From an uncultured Anaeromassilibacillus sp. (GTDB taxonomy: Bacteria > Bacillota > Clostridia > Oscillospirales > Acutalibacteraceae): DNA of 64,000 nt. Made by a program: the position numbers and the translations under genes. The notes under the pieces were generated by a model that was given only the letters and a program-made list of their open reading frames with translations, did not search any database and was not told the DNA's origin. This document shows, piece by piece, positions 22,611 through 32,147 of the stretch (position 1 is its first letter; every line of letters starts with the position of its first letter). Where the stretch lies: NCBI GenBank assembly GCA_930987725.1, contig CAKNKY010000001.1, positions 62,001 to 126,000 of the forward strand. The letters are read 5' to 3'.

Positions 22611-23636
22611 TCAGCCTCGAAAAAGGGCAGCGAGCAGCGTTTCCCGCTGGGAAGCAAGGCGCTCCGCGTTGAACGAGGGCAGGCGATTGCGCTGAAACGC
22701 TTCCACCATGCGCCAGGCTTCTGCAAGCGCGGCCGAGGCACGCCGGACAAGGGCACGGTAGCGCGACTCCACGTCTGCCAGCTCCGCGGCATACCGCTCG
22801 TCTGTGCCTTCCCGGACGGCAGCGCGGTAGAGATCGATCTCCTCGTCCCCCGGCCGTTCCGGGAAATATTCGTGCGGGGCAGTGCTGTCGAACACACAGA
22901 AGCCCAGTTCACGGACCAGCACCATGTCGCAGCTGTTTGGGTCGAGGGAGCAGCGGTAAAATTCCACGTCAAAGCCGTTTTCCTGTGCGGCGGCGGCAAT
23001 GCGCTTCAAAAAGGTGGATTTTCCCGTGCCGGGACGGCCCTTGAGAAAATAGCGGCGATCCAGCTCCTGCGTGATGCTTCTGATGTGATCGACGGAGCCG
23101 GACACGGTGGCGGCGCCGAAGAAGCGCTCCACACACGCCCCCTTTCCCGTGAGGGAACGCTTTACGCCGATGAGGCTTTCACACGTCTCCGCAGCCAGAC
23201 GGTCTGCCGCGGCAAAATCCATGTTTTCAATATAATAGCGTTCCCACTCGTCGTGCACAACACGGGCCCGGCCAAACGATTCCCAGGCCGTTTGCAGTGC
23301 GGCGCGCGCCGCAAGAAGGGATTCATCCTCCTGGGCTGCAAGGGCAGAAAGCGCACCCGGGCGCCAGGTCTGCCGGTTGATCACGCCTGCGGAGAGCTGC
23401 GGCACGATCAGCCCCATGGGCCGATCCGTGAGGCAGTTGTGAATCCACTCCACCCGCAGGCCGCGCGCTTCCGCCTCCTGCGCGGCCCGGGAAAGAAGCT
23501 TTCCTGCCGTCTCTTCCGGAAAATCGCTCAGCTCCTGCACGTTTGCAAGTCCGCCGAAGCTCTGGCCGAACAGATCCACGTATCCGGCAGAACTGTTGGC
23601 GTCGACAAAATAATGAAGGACAGGTTGGGGGGGCAT
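22611..23636 (-). CDS. Tandem P-loop ATPase (PRK06851-like), first site degenerate
   Basis: 341-residue cytoplasmic protein resembling the PRK06851 group of tandem P-loop proteins of unknown function. The C-terminal half has an intact Walker A (GRPGTGKST, 200-208), then FDVEFYRCSLDPNSCDMVLV and FCVFDSTAPHEYFPERPGDE. The N-terminal half aligns with it (LRVEWIHNCLTDRPMGLIVP, then AGVINRQTW), but the region where Walker A should be (about 34-50) reads SDFPEETAGKLL, so the first nucleotide site looks lost. AAGGAG lies seven bases before the ATG at 23636. It is probably transcribed behind the GNAT gene upstream. Confidence 0.65.
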   Translation of the reverse strand: MPPQPVLHYFVDANSSAGYVDLFGQSFGGLANVQELSDFPEETAGKLLSRAAQEAEARGLRVEWIHNCLTDRPMGLIVPQLSAGVINRQTWRPGALSALAAQEDESLLAARAALQTAWESFGRARVVHDEWERYYIENMDFAAADRLAAETCESLIGVKRSLTGKGACVERFFGAATVSGSVDHIRSITQELDRRYFLKGRPGTGKSTFLKRIAAAAQENGFDVEFYRCSLDPNSCDMVLVRELGFCVFDSTAPHEYFPERPGDEEIDLYRAAVREGTDERYAAELADVESRYRALVRRASAALAEAWRMVEAFQRNRLPSFNAERLASQRETLLAALFRG

Positions 23637-23708
23637 ATGCGTTCTCCTTTCCATACAAAAAGCGTCTTTTCCTTAAAGCCGCTTTCAGTATATGCAAGAA
23701 AAGCAGCG

Positions 23709-24689
23709 CTATGACAAAGGACAAAGCACGAGCTCCAGCTGGCAATCGAACGGTTCCTGTTCCACATGCTTTTGCTGCGGCAGACAAGCGTCCCTGCAAC
23801 CCAGCCCACGGTAAAATGCCTGCGTCTCTGCAGCGGAATGAGCGGAAATATACAGCTTTTCAGCCCCTTGTTCCCTAGCCCATGCACCGGCAGCCGCCAA
23901 CAGTGAGCGACCGATGCCCATGCGTCTCATGTCCTCTGAAACATGCAGGCTGGTCATATCCAGATATCGATTAGCCCCGCCAAAGAGGCCTGATTCCACC
24001 GAGACAAAGCCCTTTAACACACCGCCGCAGAACGCGCCGCATACCAGGCCGCCTCGCCGCACCGTACGGCGGAGCAGCTCCACCAGCTTAGCGTACTCTT
24101 CCTCCGTCCAGTCATCGAGAAAGGGATCGTCCCGCACAACCCACTTTTCCCCTTCCCTGCGCCAACAGGCAGTCACCTCCTGCCGCCTATAAAAGGAGGC
24201 AAACAGAGCGCGGGTAATCTCTTCTTCTTGCAAAGGGCGCAGGCGCACCAGAGCTTTGTGCAGCAGGATTCGATCCCGCAGCTGGACGCCATCCTCCCAG
24301 ATAGGATGATCGTAGTGCTCTAAAAAATAATTTGCAACGCGCTCGTAAGGATGAAAACCACAGGCCCTATAAAATGGGATCGTCGCTGGGCTATCCCCCG
24401 TGCCCACCCGCAGGAGGCGGTAACGGCAGGCGTATTTCTTTTCCAAAAAGCGAATAAGCTGCGTTCCATAGCCGCGTCTGTGGCAGCCCGGGGTAACGGC
24501 TAAGTTTTGCAGCTCCAGCACGCCATCCCCCTCGTCAGTCACCACACACTCCGCATACACGTCGTCATCTTCCAGCACATACATGGTACCGCGATCCAGA
24601 TATTGATCGATCAACTCTTCCTGTTCATCCGCCAACAGGAGCAAGTTTTGATATCGTTTTTTCCGTTCACGAACCTCGTGGATCTGCAT
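23709..24689 (-). CDS. Two-domain GNAT acetyltransferase
   Basis: 326-residue fusion of two GNAT modules. The first (about 1-145) has LQNLAVTPGCHRRGYGTQLI and TIPFYRACGFHPYE; the second (about 155-325) has LDMTSLHVSEDMRRMGIGRS and TQAFYRGLGCRDA. Both acetyl-CoA loops (RRGYGT, RRMGIG) look intact, so it may have two active sites. The substrate is unknown. Codon choice is somewhat more AT-tolerant than in neighbouring genes. AAAGGAG precedes the ATG, and there is a good promoter upstream. Confidence 0.8.
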   Translation of the reverse strand: MQIHEVRERKKRYQNLLLLADEQEELIDQYLDRGTMYVLEDDDVYAECVVTDEGDGVLELQNLAVTPGCHRRGYGTQLIRFLEKKYACRYRLLRVGTGDSPATIPFYRACGFHPYERVANYFLEHYDHPIWEDGVQLRDRILLHKALVRLRPLQEEEITRALFASFYRRQEVTACWRREGEKWVVRDDPFLDDWTEEEYAKLVELLRRTVRRGGLVCGAFCGGVLKGFVSVESGLFGGANRYLDMTSLHVSEDMRRMGIGRSLLAAAGAWAREQGAEKLYISAHSAAETQAFYRGLGCRDACLPQQKHVEQEPFDCQLELVLCPLS

Positions 24690-24746
24690 GATTGAAATTC
24701 TCCTTTGTCAAAAATCCGGGACACTGATTTTGGCTCCTCGAGGGCC

Positions 24747-24774
24747 ATTATAACGCATCTTTCTGAAAATGCAA
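24747..24774 (-). promoter_or_regulatory. Sigma-A promoter of the double GNAT gene
   Basis: TTGCAT (24769-24774), 16-bp spacer, TATAAT (24747-24752) on the minus strand. Confidence 0.75.
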
Positions 24775-24795
24775 TGATAATTTGCAGCAGCTTGC

Positions 24796-24843
24796 AAAAA
24801 CAGGCGGCCCCACCCCCTTCTTTCAGAGGTGTGGAGCCGCCTG
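24796..24843 (-). terminator. Terminator of the valS-ABC transcript
   Basis: CAGGCGGC...GCCGCCTG stem extended by a CCACACC/GGGGTGG pairing, followed by five T on the minus strand, just after the second ABC gene. Confidence 0.85.
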
Positions 24844-24869
24844 TCGCGCTAAAGAAGCGCCGTGCGCTT

Positions 24870-26621
24870 TTAGCAGGCAAACTGACTGTTGTACAGCTTG
24901 GAATAAAGTCCACCCTTTGCCAAAAGCTCCTCGTGTTTGCCCTGCTCTATGATCCGGCCATCGCGCATCACAAGGATTTTGTCCGCGCTGCGAATGGTAG
25001 AAAGGCGGTGCGCCACGATAAAGGTAGTGCGGCCGCGCATGAGGCGATCAAACGCTTCCTGCACCTTGAGCTCGGTGCGCGTATCGATGGAGGAGGTCGC
25101 CTCGTCGAGAATCAGCATGGACGGGTGGCACAGCATGACGCGCGCAATGCAGAGAAGCTGCTTCTGCCCCTGGGAAAGGCTGCCGCCGTCCTCGGTGATG
25201 AACGTATCGTATCCCTTTGGCAGGCGGCGGATGAAACCGTGCGCATGGCTTGCCCTGGCAGCGGCAATCATCTCGTCGTCCGTCGCGTCGGGGCGGCCCA
25301 TCTTGATGTTTTCGCGGATGGTGCCCGTTTTCAGCCAGGTCTCCTGCAGCACCATGCCGTAGCTGCTGCGCAGGCTTCTGCGCGTGACGGTGCGGATATC
25401 CTCGCCTTCCACGGCGATGGCGCCGCCGTCCACATCATAAAAGCGCATGAGCAGATTGATGAGCGTTGTCTTGCCGCAGCCGGTTGGCCCGACAATGGCG
25501 ATGCGCTGTCCCGGCTTCACTGCCAGGTTCAGCCCGCCGATCAGTGGACGGTCCGGATCGTAGGAGAAGGAAACGTCCTGCAGAGACACATGGCCTTTCA
25601 CATTGGAGAGCACGGCGGCGTCCGGCTCCTCCGGCACCTGCGGCTCCTGCTCGATCAAATCAAAAATACGGCCCGCGCAGGCCAGGGCATTCTGCAGCTC
25701 CGTGACCACGCCGGAAATCTCATTGAACGGCTTCGTGTACTGGTTTGCATAACTGAGCAGGCAGGTGAGATTACCAACGGTGATGCCGCCGCCGATCGCC
25801 ACCAGCGCGCCCGTAAGGCCGACGCCTGCATAGACCACGCTGTTCACGAACCGCGTGGCCGGGTTCGTGATGGAGGAAAAGAAGGTGGCGCGCAGCGAAT
25901 ACTTGGCAAGCTGGTCATTGACCTCGTCAAATTGATCGAGCGACGCCTTCTCGCGAGAAAAGGCCTGCACCGTCTTCTGGCCGCCGATCATCTCATCGAT
26001 GAGGGCCGTCTGGCGGCCGCGTGTTTCGGACTGCAGCTTGAACATGGCGTACGTGCGGCGCGCAATGAAGCTCGCCACGAAGAGCGAGATCGGCGTGAGA
26101 AGCACCACCACGAGCGTGATGCCCGGATGAATGGAGAGCATGAAGCACAGCGTGCCCAAAATGGTGACAATGCCTGTGAAGAGCTGTGTGAAACCCATGA
26201 GAAGGCCGTCCGCAAACTGATCCACATCCGCAATCACGCGGCTCACAATCTCGCCGTGCGGGTGCGCGTCAAGATATTTGAGCGGCAAAATCTGAATTTT
26301 GCGGAACGCCTCGTCGCGCACATCGCGCACCACCTGATAGGTGATCTTGTTGTTGATGGTGTTCATGAGCCACTGGAGCAGCGCCGTGACGGCGACGATC
26401 CAGGCAATCCGCACCAGAAGGGCGGCGATCCCCGTGAAATCCACCTGGCCCGGGCCGAGGATAAGGTCGATCGCCTCGCCGACGAGGACGGGAACATAGA
26501 GGGTGAGCGCCACCGTGACGGCGGCGAACAGAATGGAGAGTGCGAGCAGAAAGCGGTACCGCTTCAAGCGGCGGAGTACCTTGCCGAGCGCCTGCATTTG
26601 CTGGCCGTGCGGAACTGCCAT
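24870..26621 (-). CDS. ABC exporter half-transporter, catalytic-site subunit
   Basis: 583-residue half-transporter with an N-terminal six-helix exporter domain (about 25-320) and a C-terminal ATPase: Walker A GPTGCGKTT near 380, signature LSQGQKQ, Walker B ILDEATSSID with the catalytic Glu, and H-loop AHRLS. The signature deviates (SQGQK for SGGQR), while Walker B is intact. This complements the partner encoded upstream and indicates a heterodimeric exporter of the TM287/288 or BmrCD type. The substrate (drug, lipid or peptide) cannot be inferred. GGAGG lies nine bases before the ATG at 26621, one base after the partner's stop, so translation is coupled. Confidence 0.88.
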   Translation of the reverse strand: MAVPHGQQMQALGKVLRRLKRYRFLLALSILFAAVTVALTLYVPVLVGEAIDLILGPGQVDFTGIAALLVRIAWIVAVTALLQWLMNTINNKITYQVVRDVRDEAFRKIQILPLKYLDAHPHGEIVSRVIADVDQFADGLLMGFTQLFTGIVTILGTLCFMLSIHPGITLVVVLLTPISLFVASFIARRTYAMFKLQSETRGRQTALIDEMIGGQKTVQAFSREKASLDQFDEVNDQLAKYSLRATFFSSITNPATRFVNSVVYAGVGLTGALVAIGGGITVGNLTCLLSYANQYTKPFNEISGVVTELQNALACAGRIFDLIEQEPQVPEEPDAAVLSNVKGHVSLQDVSFSYDPDRPLIGGLNLAVKPGQRIAIVGPTGCGKTTLINLLMRFYDVDGGAIAVEGEDIRTVTRRSLRSSYGMVLQETWLKTGTIRENIKMGRPDATDDEMIAAARASHAHGFIRRLPKGYDTFITEDGGSLSQGQKQLLCIARVMLCHPSMLILDEATSSIDTRTELKVQEAFDRLMRGRTTFIVAHRLSTIRSADKILVMRDGRIIEQGKHEELLAKGGLYSKLYNSQFAC

Positions 26622-26622
26622 A

Positions 26623-28356
26623 TCACGCATCCTCCTTTCTGAACTGGGAACTGTAAATTTCCCGGTATACCTCGCAGCTCTCCATCAGCTCGTCATGCGT
26701 GCCGGAGCCCGCAATGCGGCCGTCGTCCAGCACGAGAATGCGATCCGCATAGCGGATGGAGGCAGCTCTTTGCGAGACAAGAAAGACGGTGGGGCTGTAG
26801 GGAAGATCGCGGAGGGAGCGGCGCAGCGCCGCATCGGTGGCAAAATCCAGGGCGGAAGCACTGTCATCAAGGATCAGGATGCGCGGACGGCGCACCAATG
26901 CGCGGGCAATCGTGAGACGCTGCCGCTGGCCGCCGGAGAGATTGCGGCCGCCCTGCTCCACGGCAAAGTCGAGGCCGCCCTCCTTGCTTTCCACGAGCTC
27001 CTGCGCCTGGGCAGCGGCCAGTGCTTCCCAGATTTCGTCGTCGGAAGCATCCGGTTTGCCCCACTGCAGATTTTCCCGCACCGTGCCCTGGAAGAGCTCC
27101 GCCTTCTGCGGCACGACGCCGATCTCACCGCGGAGTTCCTCGGCGGGATACGCGCGCACATCCACACCGTCCACCAACACCTCCCCCCCCGTCGCGTCAT
27201 AAAAGCGCGGGATCAGGTTGACGAGAGAGCTCTTGCCGGAACCGGTGCCCCCGATGACGCCGATCGTCTCCCCCGCGCCGGCCTGGAATGTGATGCCGGT
27301 GAGGGAATCCTCGCCCGCCCCACTGTAGCGCAGTGAGACATCGCGGAATTCCACGCAGGGAGCGCCCTCCTGCCGGGCCGGGGAAAGGGACGCCTGTTTC
27401 TGGCTGGAGGTGACCTCAAACACGGACGCGATGCGGTTGCCGCAGGCAACGGCGCGCGTGATATTGATGATGAGATTCGCCATTTTGATGAGCTCGGTAA
27501 GAATCTGGGACATGTAGTTGTAAAGGGCCACCACCATGCCCTGCGTAAGAATGCCGGCCTCCACACGGATGGCGCCCGTCCAGATCAGGGCGACGACTGC
27601 CAGATTGATGATGACGTAGGTGACAGGGTTCATGAGAGCGGAAATGCGGCCCACAAATTTCTGCACATTCGTCAAATCCTCGTTGCGCGTATCGAACTCG
27701 CGGATCTCCTCTTCCTCCTTGCAGAAGGCGCGGAGCACGCGGACGCCGGTCAGATTTTCGCGTGTGATGCCGAGGATGCGGTCAAGCCGCGCCTGCACCT
27801 TGCGGTAGAGAGGGATGGAGATCAGCATGATGCCGAATACCACGATGCACAGCAGCGGAATGGCGGCGGCAAACACGAGCGCAGCCTGCCAGTCAATGGT
27901 GAAGGCCATAATCATGGCGCCGAACACCACGAAGGGCGAGCGCAGGAGCAGGCGAAGCGTGAGGTTCACGCCGTTCTGCACCTGATTTGCGTCGCTCGTC
28001 ATGCGCGTAATCATGGTAGACGCGCCGAGCGTGTCGAGCTCCGTATAGGACAGGCTTTGGATGTGGGCGAACAGGGCGTGGCGAATCTTCGCCACAAAAC
28101 CGACGGCAGCCTTGGCCGCAAAGTACTGCGCAGTGATGGAGCACACAAGCCCCACGATGCCCAGAGTGATGAGCACAAGGCACATGCGCACAATATAGCC
28201 CTGATCCCGGTTCTGGATGCCGACATCGATCATGGAGGCAACCACCAGCGGGACAAAGAGCTCGAAAGAGGCTTCGAGCAGTTTGAACAACGGGCCGAGG
28301 ACCGTCTCTTTCCCATACCCTTTCAGATAAACAAACAGCTTTTTCAATGTTTCCAC
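26623..28356 (-). CDS. ABC exporter half-transporter, degenerate-site subunit
   Basis: 577-residue half-transporter with six transmembrane helices (about 15-310) and an ATPase domain: Walker A GGTGSGKSS, signature LSGGQRQR, but Walker B reads ILDDSASALD, with Asp where the catalytic Glu belongs. In heterodimeric exporters one site is degenerate in exactly this way, and the partner at 24870-26621 has the complementary canonical Walker B. The start is a GTG 19 bp after the valS stop with only a weak GAAAGAG site, so it is probably read from the valS transcript. Confidence 0.88.
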   Translation of the reverse strand: METLKKLFVYLKGYGKETVLGPLFKLLEASFELFVPLVVASMIDVGIQNRDQGYIVRMCLVLITLGIVGLVCSITAQYFAAKAAVGFVAKIRHALFAHIQSLSYTELDTLGASTMITRMTSDANQVQNGVNLTLRLLLRSPFVVFGAMIMAFTIDWQAALVFAAAIPLLCIVVFGIMLISIPLYRKVQARLDRILGITRENLTGVRVLRAFCKEEEEIREFDTRNEDLTNVQKFVGRISALMNPVTYVIINLAVVALIWTGAIRVEAGILTQGMVVALYNYMSQILTELIKMANLIINITRAVACGNRIASVFEVTSSQKQASLSPARQEGAPCVEFRDVSLRYSGAGEDSLTGITFQAGAGETIGVIGGTGSGKSSLVNLIPRFYDATGGEVLVDGVDVRAYPAEELRGEIGVVPQKAELFQGTVRENLQWGKPDASDDEIWEALAAAQAQELVESKEGGLDFAVEQGGRNLSGGQRQRLTIARALVRRPRILILDDSASALDFATDAALRRSLRDLPYSPTVFLVSQRAASIRYADRILVLDDGRIAGSGTHDELMESCEVYREIYSSQFRKEDA

Positions 28357-28375
28357 TCTTTCAATCCGTGCGCGC

Positions 28376-31003
28376 TCAGCGGTTCAGCGCTTCCAGGCTG
28401 GAACGGATCAGGGCGATGTGTTCCTCCAGCTTCGCGGCGTTCTGGCGCACGCCCTCCACGACGTTGGCCGGAGCCTTGGAGATAAACTTTTCGTTGTGCA
28501 GCTTCGCCGTTGCCGTGGCAAACTGCTTTTCGGCGCTCTGCAGCTCCTTGTTCAGGCGCGCAATCTCGGCCTCCTTGTCCACAAGCTCGTCCATCTGGAT
28601 ATAGATTTTTGCGTCCGGCGTCACAATTGTCACGGCGCCATCCAGATCAAACGACGGGGCCACCTCGATCTCGGTGGCATAGGCGAGCCGCTGGAACACG
28701 GGCGCGCCCTCCTCAAACACATCGGGCTTGGCCGTGGCAATATAGAGCTTGGTGCGGCGGCCGGGCGCCACGTTCATCTCGCTTCTGCGGTTGCGCACGC
28801 CGCGCACGGCTGCCATGACGCTCTCCATACGGGAAGCGGCTTCGTCAAATGTGAGGCTCTCGTCATAGGCCGGGTAGCTGCTCACGATGAGCGCGTCGCC
28901 ATCATGCGGCATGGCCTGCCAGATTTCCTCCGTGATATACGGCATGAAGGGATGCAGCAGGGCCAGCGTGCGAGTCATGACCCACACAAGGACCTGGCGG
29001 ACCTCCTGAGCGGCCTGCTCGTCCGTGCCCGTGAGGCGGATCTTGGCAATCTCGATGAACCAGTCGCAGAACTCATCCCACAGGAAGTCGTAAACCTTCT
29101 GCGCGGCAATGCCGAGCTCAAACTTTTCGAGGTTTTCGTTGACCTCCTTTGCCACACGGTTGAATTCATGCAGAATCCAGCGGTCTTCCGTGGCCAGATG
29201 GGCAGGCAGTTCGTTCTTCACGTCCTTGCCCTCAATGTTCATGAGGATAAAGCGGGAAGCATTCCACAGCTTGTTGGCAAAATTGCGGCTGGCCTCCACA
29301 CGCTCGGTGGAATAGCGCGTGTCGTTTCCGGGGCTGATGCCCGTGACAAGCGTGAAGCGAAGGGCGTCTGCGCCATACTGGGCGATGACCTCGAGCGGAT
29401 CGATGCCGTTGCCGAGCGATTTGCTCATCTTGCGGCCCTGCGCGTCGCGCACAAGGCCATGGAAGAAGACCGTCTTGAACGGGACTTCCTTCATGTGCTC
29501 GAGACCGGAGAAAATCATGCGGGCAACCCAGAAGAAAATGATGTCATAGCCGGTGACGAGCGTATCCGTGGGATAGAAATATTCGAGCTCCTTCGTCTTT
29601 TCCGGCCAGCCGAGCGTGGAGAACGGCCACAGGGCGGAGCTGAACCACGTGTCGAGCGTGTCCTCATCCTGGTGCAGATGTGTGCAGCCGCACTTCGGGC
29701 AGGCATGGGGCTCTTCGCGGGCCACGATCGTCTCGCCGCATTCGGGGCAATACCAGGCCGGGATGCGGTGGCCCCACCAGAGCTGGCGGGAAATGCACCA
29801 ATCCTTGATGTTTTCCATCCAGTTGTAATACGTCTTCGTCATGCGGTCGGGGATGAACTGGATGCGGCCGTCGCGCACGCAGTCCACAGCCGGACCGGCC
29901 AGCGGCTTCATCTTCACGAACCACTGCTTGGACACGCGCGGCTCCACGACGGATCCGCAGCGGTAGCACGTGCCGACGTTGTGCTTGATGTCCTCCACGC
30001 GCACGAGGAAGCCCTGCTCCTCGAGATCATGTACAATGGCCTTGCGCGCTTCCAGGCCGCTCATGCCGCAGTACTTGCCGCCGTTTTCGTTGATGCTGCC
30101 GTCCTCGTTCATGACGTTGATGACTTCCAGATTGTGGCGCAGGCCCACTTCGAAGTCGTTCGGGTCATGGGCCGGGGTGATTTTGACGACGCCGGTTCCA
30201 AAATCGCGTTCCACATAGGTATCGGCGACGACGGGGATCTCGCGGCCGACCAGAGGCAGGATAAGTGTCTTGCCGATCATAGACTGATAGCGCTCGTCGT
30301 CCGGGTGAACGGCAACGGCCGTATCGCCCAGCATCGTTTCAGGACGGGTGGTGGCCAGTTCCAGATAGCCGGAGCCATCCTTGAACGGATAGCGCAGGTG
30401 CCAGAAATGGCCGTCCTTTTCCTCAAATTCCACCTCGGCGTCGGAGATGGAGGTCCTGCAGTGCGGGCACCAGTTGATGATGCGCTCGCCGCGGTAAATC
30501 AGGCCCTTTTCATAGAGGCGCACAAACACCTCGCGCACCGCCTTGGAGCAGCCCTCGTCGAGCGTGAAGCGTTCGCGGTCCCAGTCGCAGGAGGAGCCGA
30601 GCTTCTTGAGCTGCTCCACAATGCGGCCGCCGAACTTGCGCTTCCACTCCCAGGCGCGTTCCAGGAACGCCTCGCGGCCGATCTGCTCCTTCGTGAGCCC
30701 TTCCTTGCGCATGGCCTCCACGATCTTCGCCTCCGTGGCGATGGAAGCGTGATCGGTGCCGGGCAGCCAGAGAGCGCAATATCCCTGCATGCGGCGCCAG
30801 CGGATCAGGATATCCTGCAGCGTCTCATCGAGCGCATGACCCATGTGGAGCTGGCCGGTGATGTTCGGCGGCGGAATCACAATGGTGTACGGCTTCTTCT
30901 TCGGGTCCGGATCGGCGTGGAAATACTTCCCGTTCATCCAGAACTCATAGATTCGGTCCTCGACGTCGCGGGGATCGTACGTTTTGGCAAGTTCCTTGCT
31001 CAT
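28376..31003 (-). CDS. valS: Valyl-tRNA synthetase
   Basis: Charges tRNA-Val. It is 875 residues and complete: the HIGH signature in [15 protein letters not shown] (about 41-55), a CP1 editing domain with [10 protein letters not shown], a zinc-type cysteine cluster CPECGE...CPKCGC, the KMSKS signature [11 protein letters not shown] near 520, an anticodon-binding domain and the C-terminal coiled-coil arm that marks ValS. The ATG at 31003 ([10 protein letters not shown]) has an AGAGAGGA site. It is controlled by the T-box leader upstream and followed by two ABC exporter genes. Confidence 0.97.
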   Translation of the reverse strand: MSKELAKTYDPRDVEDRIYEFWMNGKYFHADPDPKKKPYTIVIPPPNITGQLHMGHALDETLQDILIRWRRMQGYCALWLPGTDHASIATEAKIVEAMRKEGLTKEQIGREAFLERAWEWKRKFGGRIVEQLKKLGSSCDWDRERFTLDEGCSKAVREVFVRLYEKGLIYRGERIINWCPHCRTSISDAEVEFEEKDGHFWHLRYPFKDGSGYLELATTRPETMLGDTAVAVHPDDERYQSMIGKTLILPLVGREIPVVADTYVERDFGTGVVKITPAHDPNDFEVGLRHNLEVINVMNEDGSINENGGKYCGMSGLEARKAIVHDLEEQGFLVRVEDIKHNVGTCYRCGSVVEPRVSKQWFVKMKPLAGPAVDCVRDGRIQFIPDRMTKTYYNWMENIKDWCISRQLWWGHRIPAWYCPECGETIVAREEPHACPKCGCTHLHQDEDTLDTWFSSALWPFSTLGWPEKTKELEYFYPTDTLVTGYDIIFFWVARMIFSGLEHMKEVPFKTVFFHGLVRDAQGRKMSKSLGNGIDPLEVIAQYGADALRFTLVTGISPGNDTRYSTERVEASRNFANKLWNASRFILMNIEGKDVKNELPAHLATEDRWILHEFNRVAKEVNENLEKFELGIAAQKVYDFLWDEFCDWFIEIAKIRLTGTDEQAAQEVRQVLVWVMTRTLALLHPFMPYITEEIWQAMPHDGDALIVSSYPAYDESLTFDEAASRMESVMAAVRGVRNRRSEMNVAPGRRTKLYIATAKPDVFEEGAPVFQRLAYATEIEVAPSFDLDGAVTIVTPDAKIYIQMDELVDKEAEIARLNKELQSAEKQFATATAKLHNEKFISKAPANVVEGVRQNAAKLEEHIALIRSSLEALNR

Positions 31004-31052
31004 GTTCCTGCATTCCTCTCTTTCTGATTCACAAGCGATGCGCAAAAGATTG

Positions 31053-31088
31053 AAAAAGCCCCGGATTCGGCAAAACCGAATCCGGGGC
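31053..31088 (-). terminator. T-box terminator before valS
   Basis: GCCCCGGATTCGG/CCGAATCCGGGGC 13-bp stem with a 5-nt loop, followed by five T on the minus strand. It would be disrupted by antiterminator formation with the T-box core. Confidence 0.9.
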
Positions 31089-31364
31089 GAACAATGGCTC
31101 ATTCGCGGTACCACCCGTGTTCAGCCGCAATCTCGCGGCCCTTTTCCCCTTTGCGGGGCTGCCTTAACGCGGCCAGACGGCCGCCCCTACCACGAGTTCA
31201 GGGCGGCGGCTCCGGGGCGACTGATGCACGGCGCGCCTTTCACCGGCTTCCACCAGCCGCCGGCTCTCTTTGCAAAGCTTCGCGCCGTCTTTTTCCCCTT
31301 CCCTGCCTTTGGGAAAAACCACACCGGCGTTTCCAAACGGAACACCCGTGCGGCATATTTTCTC
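31053..31364 (-). ncRNA. T-box leader of valS
   Basis: Leader RNA of about 310 nt between a sigma-A promoter and valS. It carries the T-box core GGGTGGTACCGCG (minus strand, 31104-31116), which pairs with uncharged tRNA acceptor ends, followed by an intrinsic terminator (31053-31088). Upstream there are several helices, including an AGAGAGCCGG...CCGG element that could be part of stem I. The gene downstream is ValS, so the sensed tRNA should be tRNA-Val, but I could not place the specifier codon with confidence. Confidence 0.9.
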
Positions 31365-31365
31365 C

Positions 31366-31395
31366 ATTATAGCAGTGCCGTTCCGCGTTTGTCAA
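31366..31395 (-). promoter_or_regulatory. Sigma-A promoter of valS
   Basis: Consensus TTGACA (31390-31395), 18-bp spacer, TATAAT (31366-31371) on the minus strand. Confidence 0.88.
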
Positions 31396-31419
31396 GGCGG
31401 CTGCGCAAAAATGCGGCCG

Positions 31420-31941
31420 TCACACCGGGCCGGCCAGGCCGGGCAGTTTTGCCTGAAAGGAGGACGGCGCACCGGGCGTGCTGTCCACCACGGCGGCGAT
31501 CAGCAGGCAGACAACATCCTCCCTGTGGCGGGCTTCCACACAAACACAGGCCCTGCCGCAATACCAGCCCCGCCCGTGCGTCATGATGACGGCGCCGCGC
31601 GCATCCACCACGTCAAAGCTGCCGGAAAAACAATCGCCGCGCGTCTTCCACGGCACGCCGTAGAAGCGGTATGGCCTCCGGGGCGCGGCAAGATTCCGGG
31701 TGATCACAGCCCGCTTGCGCCCTGCCTGCCACACCGTGTGGCAGGAAAGCAGAGGGGTTCCCACACGCAGCACGCGGCCGCGCTCCCGGCCGCTGCAATC
31801 GACCAGTGCCAGCTTGCCCGTGAAGGGGTTTTTCTCGCCGATGATGCGGAAGGCAGGCGTGCCGTCCGGCAGCAAGACCGTGAAATAAGGGACGATCTCG
31901 CCCGCTGCCGCTCCCGTTTCCCGCAGCATCACATACTGCAC
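31420..31941 (-). CDS. Small protein, possibly LURP-one/tubby-C-terminal-like
   Basis: 173-residue protein without signal peptide. It shows an alternating pattern of short beta strands (YVMLRE; FTVLLPDGTPAFRIIGEKN; LALVDCSGRERGRVLRVG; SGSFDVVDARGAVIMTHGRGW; VVCLLIAAVVDS, spread along the chain). This pattern recalls the LURP-one or tubby-like beta barrel, but I am not certain. The start is the GTG at 31941 with GGAGGAG five bases upstream; an in-frame ATG four codons later is possible. It is divergent from the DUF3810 gene. Confidence 0.5.
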   Translation of the reverse strand: MQYVMLRETGAAAGEIVPYFTVLLPDGTPAFRIIGEKNPFTGKLALVDCSGRERGRVLRVGTPLLSCHTVWQAGRKRAVITRNLAAPRRPYRFYGVPWKTRGDCFSGSFDVVDARGAVIMTHGRGWYCGRACVCVEARHREDVVCLLIAAVVDSTPGAPSSFQAKLPGLAGPV

Positions 31942-31972
31942 TTGAACTCCTCCCTCCCATGTGTTCTCTCCT

Positions 31973-32001
31973 ATTATAATAAAGATATGGAAAAACCGCA
32001 A
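31973..32001 (-). promoter_or_regulatory. Sigma-A promoter of the tubby-like gene
   Basis: TTGCGG (31996-32001), 17-bp spacer, TATAAT (31973-31978) on the minus strand. Confidence 0.7.
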
Positions 32002-32043
32002 TGGAATTTCGTGAAAAGATGCGCTGCGGGAATGGTTCCCGCC

Positions 32044-32072
32044 TTGAGAAAGGGTGCGATCCGCGCTATAAT
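32044..32072 (+). promoter_or_regulatory. Sigma-A promoter of the DUF3810 gene
   Basis: TTGAGA (32044-32049), 17-bp spacer, TATAAT (32067-32072), about 75 bp before the ATG. Confidence 0.78.
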
Positions 32073-32147
32073 GAAAGGAAACAGGAAAAAACGGGAACGT
32101 GCCGGTATGCACGGCGTGTCCCGATGGGCGGAAAGGCGGAAAAGCAG

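Noticed and set aside
28418..31027. Open frame of about 869 codons on the plus strand opposite valS
   Set aside because: It mirrors valS codon periodicity, has no recognisable domain and no ribosome site; it is an antisense shadow in GC-rich coding sequence. The same holds for the long antisense frames opposite lacZ (9984-12881), ligA and manA/glgB.
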